DNA of 52,162 nt from Prasinococcaceae sp. CCMP 1430 (lineage: Eukaryota; Prasinodermophyta; Palmophyllophyceae; Prasinococcales; Prasinococcaceae), in the NCBI GenBank assembly GCA_013416795.1, contig RQSC01000630.1, positions 298,576-350,737 on the forward strand, written 5' to 3'. This document shows positions 9,985-19,343 of this stretch, in pieces (positions within the stretch are counted from its first letter, which is position 1; each line of letters starts with the position of its first letter). The position numbers and the translations under genes are program-made. The notes under the pieces were generated by a model, which was not told the origin of the DNA, ran no database searches, and saw nothing but the letters and a program-made list of their open reading frames with translations.

Positions 9985-11517
9985 CTATCTGCCGGGCTCG
10001 GGCAGCAGTGGCAGACACGTCAGCGCAGACTGGTCGCGTACGAACACAGCTGGCGTGCCAATGTCGAGATCCTCGTCGTTCTCGTCGATGCACTTGCTCG
10101 ACGCGAACCCCATCGGCAGGCTCTTGCCATTTGCCGCCCCCGCCTCATCGTCCTCCCCGCAGATGTCGAACTCGTTCTCTTGCTCGACGTACTCCTCGTT
10201 CTCTACGAGCTCTTTGAAATCAGGCGCGAAGGCCGACCAGCGTTCGAGCGCATTTTTGGCCCAGATGTACGCGACACCCGTCTGCGCTATGGACACAAAC
10301 TGCGCTCGCACAGGGTGCCACACGATGTCGACCACGCCCTCCTTCGGCCCCTCAAGCACCTTCGCCTGCTCCTTGCTGTCCACGGACCAAACGTAGATGT
10401 GGTGCTCCGCTTTGATGGCCGCTGCAGCGGCCACGTACTCGCCCCCCTCGCTAAAGCACACGGACCGCCACTGCAGGCGGTCAACTACATTCTGAAACTC
10501 GCCCAAGCAGTCCTGCGGCAGCTGCACCTCTGGCGCACCCACAGGCGTCGGCGTCGCCCGACCGCTAACGCAGCCGTTGGCGTTGACGATGTCGGCTTTC
10601 TTGTCCTCCTCAATCAGCGTCGGCCCGGCCTGCGCAACAGCCTGCGCCCCGCCGATCGCCGCGCCGGCCGACCCACCGGCAGTCGCCCAACTGGCGGCCC
10701 CTTCGGCGGTGCTGCGCTCGGGGCATGCCATGAGCGCATCGACGGGCACCGTCCTGATGATCTTGTCCGTAGAGTTCACAAGGAGCGACTTGCCATCGTT
10801 GGAGATGCTCAGCCCCTTCACAGCGCCCTGGAAGCCCGGCATGCGCGCGCGCGCAACGATGGCGCCGCTCGTGGCGTCTACCGCCAACAGCGTCCCCCTC
10901 TGCACGTTCGCATACAAGGTCTCGCCGCTCGGCGAGAACACTGCGTAGAAGGCGATCGCCTTCTCGCCGGCGGCGGGGGCTTCGGCCGCACCACCAAGCG
11001 AGAGGGGCGAGAGAGTCGCCGCCGCGTCGGCGCCCGCGCTGGGTTGCCACGCTGCCGGCGCGCCTTTTGCATAGCATACGAGCCACGTGCCCGGCGCGCC
11101 TGGACGTTCAGAGATACTAGTCACCGCCTCGGCTGTGCCGGCCGCACGCGCCTGCACCTCGCCCGTTGCTGCGTCGCGCAGCCGCAGCGTGCCGTCCTGC
11201 GAGCCACTCGCCACGCGGAAACCATCCGCGGAGAAAGCTAGAGCGGTTATCTTGTCCGCGTGCGCCGCTCGTGCGCCCTCGCGCGCCAAGCCTCCGCCAT
11301 GGGCGCCTGTGTCGCCAGCGGCCTGCACATGCAGGTCGGGGGCGTGCGCGCGCGCGAGCCCGCGTGTGTCCATGTTCCACAGCAGGACCGTGCCGTCGAG
11401 GCAGCCGGCGGCGAGCACAGTACCCCACCTGTTAAAGGCGGCCGAGCACATGTGCGTGTCGTCGTGATCGAGCCACTCGTCGATGCACGCGGGCACATCG
11501 CCCATCACATCGACCAT
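9985..11517 (-). CDS. RBBP5: RBBP5/SWD1-like WD40 subunit of COMPASS H3K4 methyltransferase
   Basis: Nuclear scaffold of the MLL/SET1 (COMPASS) complex that methylates histone H3 Lys4. Single exon, 510 residues from ATG 11517 (MVDVMGDVPACIDEW). The frame is open upstream, but that part is arginine-rich without conservation. An N-terminal WD40 propeller is visible (FNRWGTVLAAGCLDGTVLLW, FSADGFRVASGSQDG, LLVNSTDKIIRTVPVD, VNR-type LQWRSVCFSEGGEY, VDIVWHPVRAQFVSIA). It is followed by the diagnostic family motif ALERWSAFAPDFKELVENEE and acidic EFDICGEDDE, the region that in RBBP5 contacts ASH2L/MLL. The long metazoan C-terminal tail is absent. It is transcribed divergently from the H2B-like gene across 710 bp. 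SWD1 is the yeast name. Confidence is high because of the ENWSAFAPDFKEL-type motif. Confidence 0.93.
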   Translation of the reverse strand: MVDVMGDVPACIDEWLDHDDTHMCSAAFNRWGTVLAAGCLDGTVLLWNMDTRGLARAHAPDLHVQAAGDTGAHGGGLAREGARAAHADKITALAFSADGFRVASGSQDGTLRLRDAATGEVQARAAGTAEAVTSISERPGAPGTWLVCYAKGAPAAWQPSAGADAAATLSPLSLGGAAEAPAAGEKAIAFYAVFSPSGETLYANVQRGTLLAVDATSGAIVARARMPGFQGAVKGLSISNDGKSLLVNSTDKIIRTVPVDALMACPERSTAEGAASWATAGGSAGAAIGGAQAVAQAGPTLIEEDKKADIVNANGCVSGRATPTPVGAPEVQLPQDCLGEFQNVVDRLQWRSVCFSEGGEYVAAAAAIKAEHHIYVWSVDSKEQAKVLEGPKEGVVDIVWHPVRAQFVSIAQTGVAYIWAKNALERWSAFAPDFKELVENEEYVEQENEFDICGEDDEAGAANGKSLPMGFASSKCIDENDEDLDIGTPAVFVRDQSALTCLPLLPEPGR

Positions 11518-12227
11518 CGCCGCGGTGTGCGGCAACTGCCGCCGCTGCTTGCCCCCGCCTGCGGCCCGCTGCCAAGTGCTGATCGGCGCAAGCGCGGCCC
11601 TGTTGCACCGCCTCTCTCCCAGGTCACCGCACCAACCCTCGCAACCGCCCTCAGCACGATCGTAGCCAACTCCACGTCCATCCCCCCACCACCACCACTT
11701 CCCACCACCGCGTACCACGTGAGCAGCTTGGAGAGCGTCACGGTCCGTTTGGCCTCCCTCCCCCCTCTCCCCCGCACACACCTGATGCACGCGGAGTGGC
11801 GCGAACTGCCGCGACCGGTGCGCATGCGCGCGTGCGCGGACGAATTTTCGTGTGCGCGCGCGCGCGCGTGCACGGTGCGGGGCGATGCGCACCGCAGTGG
11901 CGCCGCAGCGGGCGGGCTCGCGCGCCGCTGCATGGGCACGGCGCACAGCCTCTCCCTGATGCTGATGATGACCCTGCATCGCGCGCCCCTGTCTGCGTGC
12001 GCCCGCCCGTGCCACACCCTGCGGCGCGGCGGTGCACACCTCCTCGCGAGTGCCGTGGGCGGGGGGGTGAAAGAAGGCGCGCGTGCGGGCAAGGGGCGAT
12101 AGGTGGCGCACACACGCCGCTGTCGGGAGTGGCCCAGAGGGGTGAGCTAACTGGCGGGCGGGCGGGTGGCCTTTCCCAGTCGGAGCGCGTCGTGCCAAGC
12201 ACAGCCCGTCCACACCCGCCGTTTCCC
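11518..12227. promoter_or_regulatory. Shared divergent promoter region, RBBP5 (-) and H2B-like (+)
   Basis: This 710-bp interval separates two start codons facing away from each other. It contains GC-rich and CG-alternating runs (near 11857-11870) and a C/A-rich tract near 11680-11710. No recognised protein is encoded. Promoter function is inferred from the gene arrangement only. Confidence 0.5.
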
Positions 12228-13468
12228 ATGGACTACGGGGGCGCGAGCCTGTTCAGCCTGCCAGCCGAGGGGAGCGGCTCGGAGGGTGGCCTCTTCGCCG
12301 AGCCGGCCTCCGGCGCCGTGGCAGGCCTGCGCTGCGAGCATGAAGTCACGCAGGGCATTTCTGCCTGCGCTGCGGCCGAGCAGAGCAAGCAGGCGGGCTG
12401 CGGAGGACTAGAGGGCGGAGCACAGACACACGTTCACCCCACAGGGAGGCCTGCCGAGGCGAGGGGAGAAGGAGCTGCCGCGGGCAGCGATGGGGGCGGC
12501 GACAGGGATGGCGGGGGGGGCGACGGCGTTGGCGGTAGCGCCCAAAGGGGCGCCCCTGGCGCTGCTGGCGACGCAGGTGGCGCTGCAAACCTGCCCAAGG
12601 GCAGTGAGTGCACCGGCATCGTGGATGACGAAGAAGGCGAGATGGCCGCATACCTGAGGTCACTCGGTGCCGCCACGCAGCCGGACCTTGAGCTCGACTC
12701 GAGCTCCCTGCGCGCAATGGACGCACTCTTCGGCGAGCTCGTCTCCGCCGTGATGTCCAAGGCTCAAGCGTTAGCAGCCGAGAACGCGTCGCCGTGCGCG
12801 CGTGGCCTTGGAATCCCGGGCGGCAAGCCCCGCATCGGACGCAAGAGTGAGTGCGCGCTGTGCGACGCGCGTGGGGCACTGCTGCATTCGTTGCCCCACC
12901 CACACATTGTGCGGGCCGCGCTCACGCCTTTCTGATGCTCGCGCGCTTGCAATATTCCCCCCACACCACCACGGACGTGGCGCCCGCAGGCAAAGATGGC
13001 CCCAAGACGGTGATAACGTCGCTCGAGGTACAGCGAGCGGTCAAAGCGGTCCTTCCGGGCTCGGGCGAGCGCCCCGAGGCCGACGGCAAGCGCGTGCCGC
13101 TCCGCCCCCCACCGCTGCCTGCTGTGGTGAAGCGAGCGCGGCAGATGGACAAGGTGCGGTTGTGTGCACTTGTCGCCGGATATGCTGGCGTGCTTAGCCG
13201 CGGCCTGCGAGCGAACAGCTCGCCCAGCCGTGCTGCCCTCGCATAGGTCCTCTTGCTCCCCGGCGTCTCCGCTCGTGTCTGACGACGGCAACAAACCTGC
13301 CCGCGTCCCACCCCGCCACGCGTGTCGTAGGCGTCGATCAAAGGGCTCAAGAGCCGCGAGAAGCGACGACACAACGACGCGGCGGACGCGGCCGTTGCTG
13401 CAGGCGCCCTCGCTGGCCTCGCCTCAGGCTCTGGCGATCGAGGCGGAGGCAAGAGTGCTTCCGAGTAA
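12228..13468 (+). CDS. Divergent histone H2B-like histone-fold protein with long N-terminal extension
   Basis: Three exons by splice consensus and phase: 12228-12846 (donor GTGAGT), 12990-13153 (donor GTGCGG) and 13331-13468 (stop TAA), 306 residues. Residues 1 to ~140 are low-complexity, Gly/Ala-rich. The segment QPDLELDSSSLRAMDALFGE and what follows aligns gap-free over 33 positions with the H2B alpha1-L1-alpha2 region (HPD...SSKAM...SFVNDI...A..LA). After an insertion of about 24 residues in the loop 2 position, where intron 1 falls, comes KTVITSLEVQRAVKAVLPG, matching H2B STITSREIQTAVRLLLPG. The H2B alphaC helix is replaced by a proline-rich linker and a basic KRARQMDK/GLKSREKRRH segment, then an Ala/Gly tail. 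This is seen in the sequence; assembly into nucleosomes is inference. It could instead be an H2B-family transcription factor subunit. Head to head with RBBP5. Confidence 0.75.
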
Positions 13469-14803
13469 GGCGCCGCCGGCGCGACTCGTGCGCACCGCGT
13501 CAAGCACCCACGCCGCGCCGCGCCACCCTCGTAGCTAAGGCGCGCGATCTGCGCTCGTCGCTCTGCGTGCCACGGGTACGGTACAGGCACATTTACACAC
13601 AAGCTGGTACAACATCGGCCACGATGGGCTTTGGGGGGCCGAGCCTGCGCGGGCACACTTGCCAAGCCGCAGTCGGCGATGGCGCTCATCGCATCAGTGC
13701 GCCCATCTCCCCTTGCAAATGCGCGTCGACCGCAGCGCAGTTTGGCCGACGCGCGGCGAGTCTGGGTCAGCATCGCGCCGGGGAAGCGCAAGAGCGCGGC
13801 GGCGGGTCCAGAGCGAGGAAGGTGCGCCCGTGTGCGCATGTGTACGCGCGCACAGGGCGGAAGGTGGGGGAGGGGCAGGGCGCGAGGATTTGCGACGGTT
13901 TTGGTCCCTCGTCGTGCTGTGAACACAACTTGGGTCCCCGCCGGGCCAGGCAGCACCGTCAACGCGTAGGGGGAATGGCCCTTGCTACGCTCTGGCGCCC
14001 AGCCGCGGCGGCCGCGTTGGGATTCGCTCTTCCAGCAACTTCTGACGGGTGGCACTATATGTATTCGCGCCCTCGTGAGCTTGACTAGCGCTGGGTCCGG
14101 CGCGCGCGAGAGAGAGGGTTGGGGGGGTGGAGGGATGAGAGGGTAAAAGGGGAAGGGCCGCGGAGAGAGGGCGAGGGCGCGCGCACCTTGTCGACGCTGG
14201 CGCGCGCGGCAGGCCTCGGCACGCGCGGCGCGCGCTCTGTGGCGCGACGCGACGCCTTACACCGCCCCGTGCCCTGGGCGAGCGCGCCCCGCTGCGGGCC
14301 GGCGCCGGCGCCCGTCGCAGCAAATGGAGTCATTCATCAAATCGCTTGCGTCCGCGCGCACGCCCGTCCGTGGGCGTTGGGGTGCGCGCTGTGCCCGCAC
14401 CCCTGCTGGCTGGCTGGGCCGTGCGCACGTGCGCCAGGGCCCCGGCGGCGCGCCCTCGAAATTGAATTTGGTTTGTCCCTGATGACCGACTAATGACGCA
14501 CGCCAAAGGGCGGCGGTGCCTTTGCGCGGCCACCAACGGCAAAGGACTGTGACTGCCAAAAGCGCGGAGACGCGCGCGAAAAGTGCACAGCCAAAAAGTG
14601 CACCCGAAAACGAAAAGCGAACGCGCGCCGGCCGGGCCGTGGCAGGCCGGCTCGGGGCTGCGCATGTGTGCATTCGCGCCTCCGGGCGGCCACCCCAAAC
14701 AAACAAAGGGACCGACCGACCGCGCCCGAGCGCGAGGAGCGAAGACGAGTCTACTGACTGAAGGGGAAGGGTGAAACGAGCTGCACCGGCCCGAGCGAGA
14801 GCA

Positions 14804-14835
<32 letters not shown>

Positions 14836-15134
14836 TTGGATGTTGATTGACGTTCGGTCGGTCGGGCGGGCGGAGGACGCCGCACTGTCTGTGCCTCTCT
14901 CTCTCCGCCTGTGTGCGTCGCCGGCGGCCGCGCGCGCGGGCGCGCGGCCGCCACGCCCCCTCCCGCCCCTCGCTCTTTTGCACCAGCGCTCGCGCCGCCA
15001 CGATCTGCTCAGGGCGCTCGCCCGCCCAATCGGGGGATCGGGGTGGGTGGGGTGGGGTGGGGTGGACCCCGCCGCTCCCCCGCCGCAGCCTCCGACGCAC
15101 TGCCCGGCCGGCCGGCCGTGCCGCGGCGCGCGCC
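13469..15134. other. 1.67-kb region without recognisable genes
   Basis: Lies between the H2B-like gene and UMP synthase. Open frames on both strands are GC artefacts lacking family motifs. It holds AG-rich runs near 14110-14170, a direct repeat aaaagtgcac at 14579 and 14594, and a (CTGG)8 tract. The UMP synthase promoter and 5' UTR must lie at its right end. Confidence 0.55.
14804..14835. repeat. (CTGG)8 tetranucleotide microsatellite
   Basis: Eight perfect CTGG units, about 300 bp upstream of the UMP synthase start codon. Confidence 0.95.
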
Positions 15135-16592
15135 ATGGCGAGCGGGAGCGATGCCAGGCTGCGCGAGCTCACGCTCCGCCTGCATGACATCGAGGCCTTC
15201 AAGTTCGGCTCGTTCACGCTCAAGTCTGGCCTGGAGAGCCCCTTCTACATCGATCTGCGCGTGCTCGTGTCGTACCCGGACGTGCTCGCGCTCGTGTCGG
15301 AGCTCATGTGGGAGAGCCTCGTCGCGGGCGGCGCCAAATTCGACGTGATGTGCGGCGTGCCATACACCGCGCTGCCCATCGCCACGGCAATGACGCTCCA
15401 ATCCAAGGTGCCCATGCTCATGCGCCGCAAGGAGGTGAAGGACTACGGCACCAAGAAGGCCATCGAGGGCGCCTTCTCCAAAGGCCAGACCTGCCTCATC
15501 GTCGAAGATCTGGTCACCTCAGGCATGTCCGTGATGGAGACGGTCCAGCCGCTGCAGGACGTGGGGCTCGTGGTCAAGGACGTCACTGTGCTCGTCGATC
15601 GTGAACAGGGCGGCCGCGCCAACGTCGCCGCGAACGGGCTGCAGCTTCACGCGGTGCTCACCATCTCGCAGGTGCTCGAGCACCTCCTAGACGCTGGGCG
15701 CATCGACCAGGCGATGGCCGACAGGGTCAAGGGCTTCGTGGCAGCCAACCAAGTGAAGACGGTGGTCACCGACAATGGCGTCAGCGCCGAGAAGGCGCCC
15801 TCCGCGGCGCCCAAGCGCCGGACGTACGGCGAGCGCGCGCAGCTCGCGCAGAACGCCAGCGCCCGCCGACTGCTCGAGCTGATGGAGCGCAAGAAGACCA
15901 ACCTGTCCGTCGCGGCGGACGTGGGCACGTGCGCCGAGGTGCTGCGCATTGCCCGCGCAGTCGGCGAGCACATCTGCGTCCTCAAGACCCACGTCGACGT
16001 TCTCGATGACTTTGAGCCCTCCTTCACGAAGGAGCTCAAGGAGATCGCCGCCCAGCATGACTTCATGATCTTCGAGGACCGCAAGTTCGCCGACATCGGC
16101 AACACCGTGTCCATGCAGTATGGCGGCGGCGTGTACAAGATCGCCGACTGGACTGACTTCACCAACGCGCACATCGTGCCGGGGCCAGGCATTATCGACG
16201 GCCTGAAGAAGGTCGGCGGCGACAAGGGGCAGGGCCTGCTCCTCCTCGCGGAGATGAGCTCGTCCGGCACTATGGCGGAGGGTAAGTACACGGCCGCGGC
16301 GGCAGCGCTGGCGGAGAAGAATCTCGACTACGTGATGGGCTTCATCTCGACGAGCCCGGCTACGTGGGAAAAGCCCACCAGCCCGGGCCTCGTGCACATG
16401 ACCCCGGGCGTGCAGCTGTCCAAGGGCACAGACGCGCTCGGGCAGCGCTACAACACGCCAGATAGCGTGATCGGTGAGCGTGGCAGCGACGTCATAATCG
16501 TTGGGCGTGGCGTTATCAAGGCCGAGGACGTTGCGGCGGCGGCCGCCGAATATCGCGAGGCTGGCTGGAAGGCGTACACCGACGCCCTGTGA
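15135..16592 (+). CDS. UMPS: Uridine 5'-monophosphate synthase (OPRT-OMPDC fusion)
   Basis: Catalyses the last two steps of de novo pyrimidine synthesis: orotate plus PRPP to OMP, then decarboxylation to UMP. Single exon, 485 residues from ATG 15135 (MASGSDARLRELTLRLHDIE). N-terminal orotate phosphoribosyltransferase: FGSFTLKSGLESPFYIDLR near residue 30 and the PRPP-binding loop LIVEDLVTSGMSVMETV near 121-137. C-terminal OMP decarboxylase starts around residue 235, with the catalytic EDRKFADIGNTV near 314-325 (Lys and Asp present), GLLLLAEMSS and a closing IIVGRGVI phosphate-binding motif. The OPRT-first order is that of plants and animals; stramenopiles and kinetoplastids have the reverse. 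In-frame codons upstream of 15135 are low-complexity. It converges on CWC22 with 250 bp between the stops. Confidence 0.97.
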   Translation: MASGSDARLRELTLRLHDIEAFKFGSFTLKSGLESPFYIDLRVLVSYPDVLALVSELMWESLVAGGAKFDVMCGVPYTALPIATAMTLQSKVPMLMRRKEVKDYGTKKAIEGAFSKGQTCLIVEDLVTSGMSVMETVQPLQDVGLVVKDVTVLVDREQGGRANVAANGLQLHAVLTISQVLEHLLDAGRIDQAMADRVKGFVAANQVKTVVTDNGVSAEKAPSAAPKRRTYGERAQLAQNASARRLLELMERKKTNLSVAADVGTCAEVLRIARAVGEHICVLKTHVDVLDDFEPSFTKELKEIAAQHDFMIFEDRKFADIGNTVSMQYGGGVYKIADWTDFTNAHIVPGPGIIDGLKKVGGDKGQGLLLLAEMSSSGTMAEGKYTAAAAALAEKNLDYVMGFISTSPATWEKPTSPGLVHMTPGVQLSKGTDALGQRYNTPDSVIGERGSDVIIVGRGVIKAEDVAAAAAEYREAGWKAYTDAL

Positions 16593-16842
16593 GCGCGCGC
16601 CAGACGTTGAGGCTGCTACCCGCGCGTGCCCGGTGGTAGCGAGCGGAACGCCTCGAACACGGGCGCGCATAAAAGTCTGCTTGCGTGCCGAGCTTAATGA
16701 TGACAGGACGCTGCGCCTGTCGCGGCGAAGCGCACACGCGCGCCTTTTGGCTAGGCTCAGGCGACTCTCCCAGCGTCACAAGCGCGCGCCCTTATGCATT
16801 TACGGCCAAGTCGACCGCTGAGACGCGCGTGCCGCGGTGCGT

Positions 16843-18912
16843 CTATGGGCGCGGCGGCGTCTTGCTCCTGCCGCTGTCACCGGAGCTGCGGCTGTCACTG
16901 GCAAAGCTTCGCGAGCTCTGCGAGTACGACGACGCCGAACCACCGCTCTGGGATGAGGACGATCGCGACGAGTATGATCGCGATGTGTACGAGCGCGAGT
17001 CAGTCGACCTGCTGGTGTATGAGCGCGACGTGTACGTGCTGCGACTGCTCGTAGGCGAGTCCCGAGCGCGAGCCCGCGCGCGCTCCTCTTCCTCCTTTCT
17101 CTGCTGCGCCAGCAGCGCAGGTAGATTTTTCAGGTGCTCGCGCAACTCATCGGTGAGGCCACCGAGTCCGATGGACGTGTAGAAGTTGATGGCGAAGCGC
17201 ATGTTGGGCGCGGTGTCCCTCGGGAAAATGCCGCCGCAATGCTCAGCGTTCGACGCGAGGCGGTCGCGGAACGTGCGCAGCCCAATCTGCTCGGCGATCT
17301 CTTGGAAGAGGATCTTGATGAAGATTCGGCTGGATGAGGACGTGTCCGCCTCGGTGAGGCGCACGTAAGCCATCACCGTCCACGGAAGCGCGTTTGTGCA
17401 GAGCAGATGGGCGTAGAACTTGCCCACGTTGCGGAGCTTGTTCGTCTCAAGCCTGTGAATCATCGAATACTGGCGCGCGAAGAGGTCGTCGAAGATGTCC
17501 CTGTACTTGCGGTCGATCTCGCATAGGCGCTGGCCGAGCAGGCCATAGTAGCGCAGGTACGTGCGCTCCTGGCTGCAGCACTCGAGCAGCATGGTGCACA
17601 GTTCCACCTCCTCACCAGGAAGCAGCCGTATTTTCATGAGCTTGTGGCCCGCCTCCTCGAAGTCCATGCTGCTCATGATCGTCAGGTAGATTGTGCGCCG
17701 TAAGTTTGTGAGGTTGGTCTCTGTCATGTCGGTCACCGGTCCGCCGACGCCCGCCCCGGGGCCCGCCGCCGCTCCTACCCCGGGCTCCTCCGGCACGCGA
17801 CCCTGCACAATCTCGCCCCCCCCCACGCCGCCGGCGCTTCCGCCCGCGTCGGCGTCACCGGGCGGAAGCTCCTCTCTCTCGTCGCCCTCGCCTCCCTCGC
17901 TACCGAGAAGGCTCTCCCGAATGGCCGCGTACTTCGCCTCGTTTGCCTCGTACTCCGGATCGGCGCTGAACACGTCAAGCTCGACCATCGCGTCTAGCTC
18001 GTCGTCAAGTCCCACATCATGCGTGATCTGGTCCTCCGCCTCGACGAGGTCGAGCTCTTCCGGCACCGCGGGGAAGTCGGCGAAGCGGGTCTTGCGCACG
18101 GCAAACAGGCCCTCGATGACGAATTGCACGCGGCGATCAATCTGGCCCTCGTGCAACACATTCCTCAGCCGCTCGAATATCGAGTGCAGCCCCTGCGGAG
18201 ACAGCGAGTGCAGGCACGCGCCGCACTCCTTGGTGAATGCGACCGCGATCTCCACCGACACGTCCGTGGGTTTTTCGAGCAGCAACATGAGGAGCTGGAG
18301 CGCGAGGATCTCGTGGGCGACGTGGTGGTTCACCAAGTGGGCGACGAACTTGGCCAGCGCCAGGCAGGCCTGTTTGTCGTTCCGTCGGTACGCGCGACGG
18401 AACTGCAGAACCACACGCCCCAAGAGAAGTTCGCCAATCTCGGGGAACTTGGTGTTGATCACTGCCATGAGCGCCGCGAACGTCGGTGTATAGCCCGGGC
18501 TTCCCAGCTGTGCACGCATGAGCGCTTTCACCAGGAGCCCGCGTCCGCGCACCACGTTGTACTGGAAGAGCTCCGGGAGCACCTCGCCGATGTTTGCTGC
18601 ATTCACCTTGTTCACGATACCATTGAGGCTACGGCGCAGCGCCTCCCATGCCTCGCGCTGGGCAGCGACGCCGTCTGAGTCTCCCGCGGCGGCGAGCCTC
18701 GCGCGTTTGTGCGGCGGCATGTACGCGCCATTGGCAGCACCCCCGCGAGGCGCAGCGAGCGCTCCTCTCGAGCGGTTGGGCGAGCCGCCAAGTCCGCCGC
18801 CGATGCGCCCGCCGCTGCCCGGGGACCGCTCGCGCTTCGACACACCACGCTCCGCGCCGCCGTCGTGAAGATCGGCCCTTCGGACGTCGTTCTCAGGCTC
18901 GGATGCGCCCAT
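16843..18912 (-). CDS. CWC22: Pre-mRNA-splicing factor CWC22
   Basis: Spliceosomal protein that in other eukaryotes escorts eIF4A3 to the spliceosome and is needed for exon-junction-complex loading. Single exon, 689 residues, ATG 18912. A basic Gly/Arg-rich N-terminus leads into the MIF4G domain (~85-280: SLNGIVNKVNAANIGEVLPE, ALMRAQLGSPGYTPTFAALM, FVAHLVNHHVAHEILALQL). After an acidic, Gly-rich linker (~330-385) comes the MA3 domain (~390-510: NLRRTIYLTIMSSMDFEEAG, then LLGQRLCEID). The following block (DTAPNMRFAINFYTSIGLGG) is typical of CWC22. The tail (610-689) is an RS domain of SRSYTSRS repeats. The gene sits 430 bp downstream of the PBP gene on the same strand. Confidence 0.95.
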   Translation of the reverse strand: MGASEPENDVRRADLHDGGAERGVSKRERSPGSGGRIGGGLGGSPNRSRGALAAPRGGAANGAYMPPHKRARLAAAGDSDGVAAQREAWEALRRSLNGIVNKVNAANIGEVLPELFQYNVVRGRGLLVKALMRAQLGSPGYTPTFAALMAVINTKFPEIGELLLGRVVLQFRRAYRRNDKQACLALAKFVAHLVNHHVAHEILALQLLMLLLEKPTDVSVEIAVAFTKECGACLHSLSPQGLHSIFERLRNVLHEGQIDRRVQFVIEGLFAVRKTRFADFPAVPEELDLVEAEDQITHDVGLDDELDAMVELDVFSADPEYEANEAKYAAIRESLLGSEGGEGDEREELPPGDADAGGSAGGVGGGEIVQGRVPEEPGVGAAAGPGAGVGGPVTDMTETNLTNLRRTIYLTIMSSMDFEEAGHKLMKIRLLPGEEVELCTMLLECCSQERTYLRYYGLLGQRLCEIDRKYRDIFDDLFARQYSMIHRLETNKLRNVGKFYAHLLCTNALPWTVMAYVRLTEADTSSSSRIFIKILFQEIAEQIGLRTFRDRLASNAEHCGGIFPRDTAPNMRFAINFYTSIGLGGLTDELREHLKNLPALLAQQRKEEEERARARARDSPTSSRSTYTSRSYTSRSTDSRSYTSRSYSSRSSSSQSGGSASSYSQSSRSFASDSRSSGDSGRSKTPPRP

Positions 18913-19030
18913 GTCGCGCGGATCGCCACAGGGCTGCCCTCCTGCGGCGACGGCTCAGGGCGCCCGAGGGGCGAGCAAGCGGGCTGGCGCGGAGAAGCAC
19001 CGCTTCCGCCCCCCCCTCCCCCCCCCCACC

Positions 19031-19061
<31 letters not shown>

Positions 19062-19343
19062 CCCGGTCAAAGGCGCGCGGCGTGACCCTTTCCTCTCGTG
19101 GTGCCGCCGCCGCCTTGGCGCCAGCAAACCTCGCCCCACCCTGACCGCCAGCACCTCTGCCCTCGCACCCCCCCGGGGCGCGCGCACTGTGGGCGCGCGG
19201 TGCGCGGCGCGCTCTGTGGGCGCACCGGCGCGACGCCAACTGTAACTGGGCCGCGCCAAATCGACAGGCGCAGGTAATTTCGAGCCCAGACAAAAATGCC
19301 AGAGGCGTGGGTACGTACATGGGTGTGTACTAGGCTGCGCCTA
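18913..19343. other. Intergenic, with C/CA-rich tract
   Basis: Lies between the CWC22 start and the PBP stop, both on the minus strand. It includes a poly-C/CACC/CA tract at 19008-19061. No gene was seen. It presumably contains the CWC22 promoter. Confidence 0.6.
19008..19061. repeat. Poly-C / (CACC)n / (CA)n simple repeat
   Basis: A C-run is followed by CACCCACC units and (CA)6-7, about 100 bp upstream of the CWC22 start. Confidence 0.9.

Noticed and set aside
12922-14055. 377-codon minus-strand frame overlapping the H2B-like 3' exons
   Set aside because: It is antisense to two exons with histone-fold similarity and has no motif of its own.
13567-14088. Open frames on both strands in the 13.5-15.1 kb region
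   Set aside because: No recognisable motif, biased Arg/Ala composition, no consistent splice structure.
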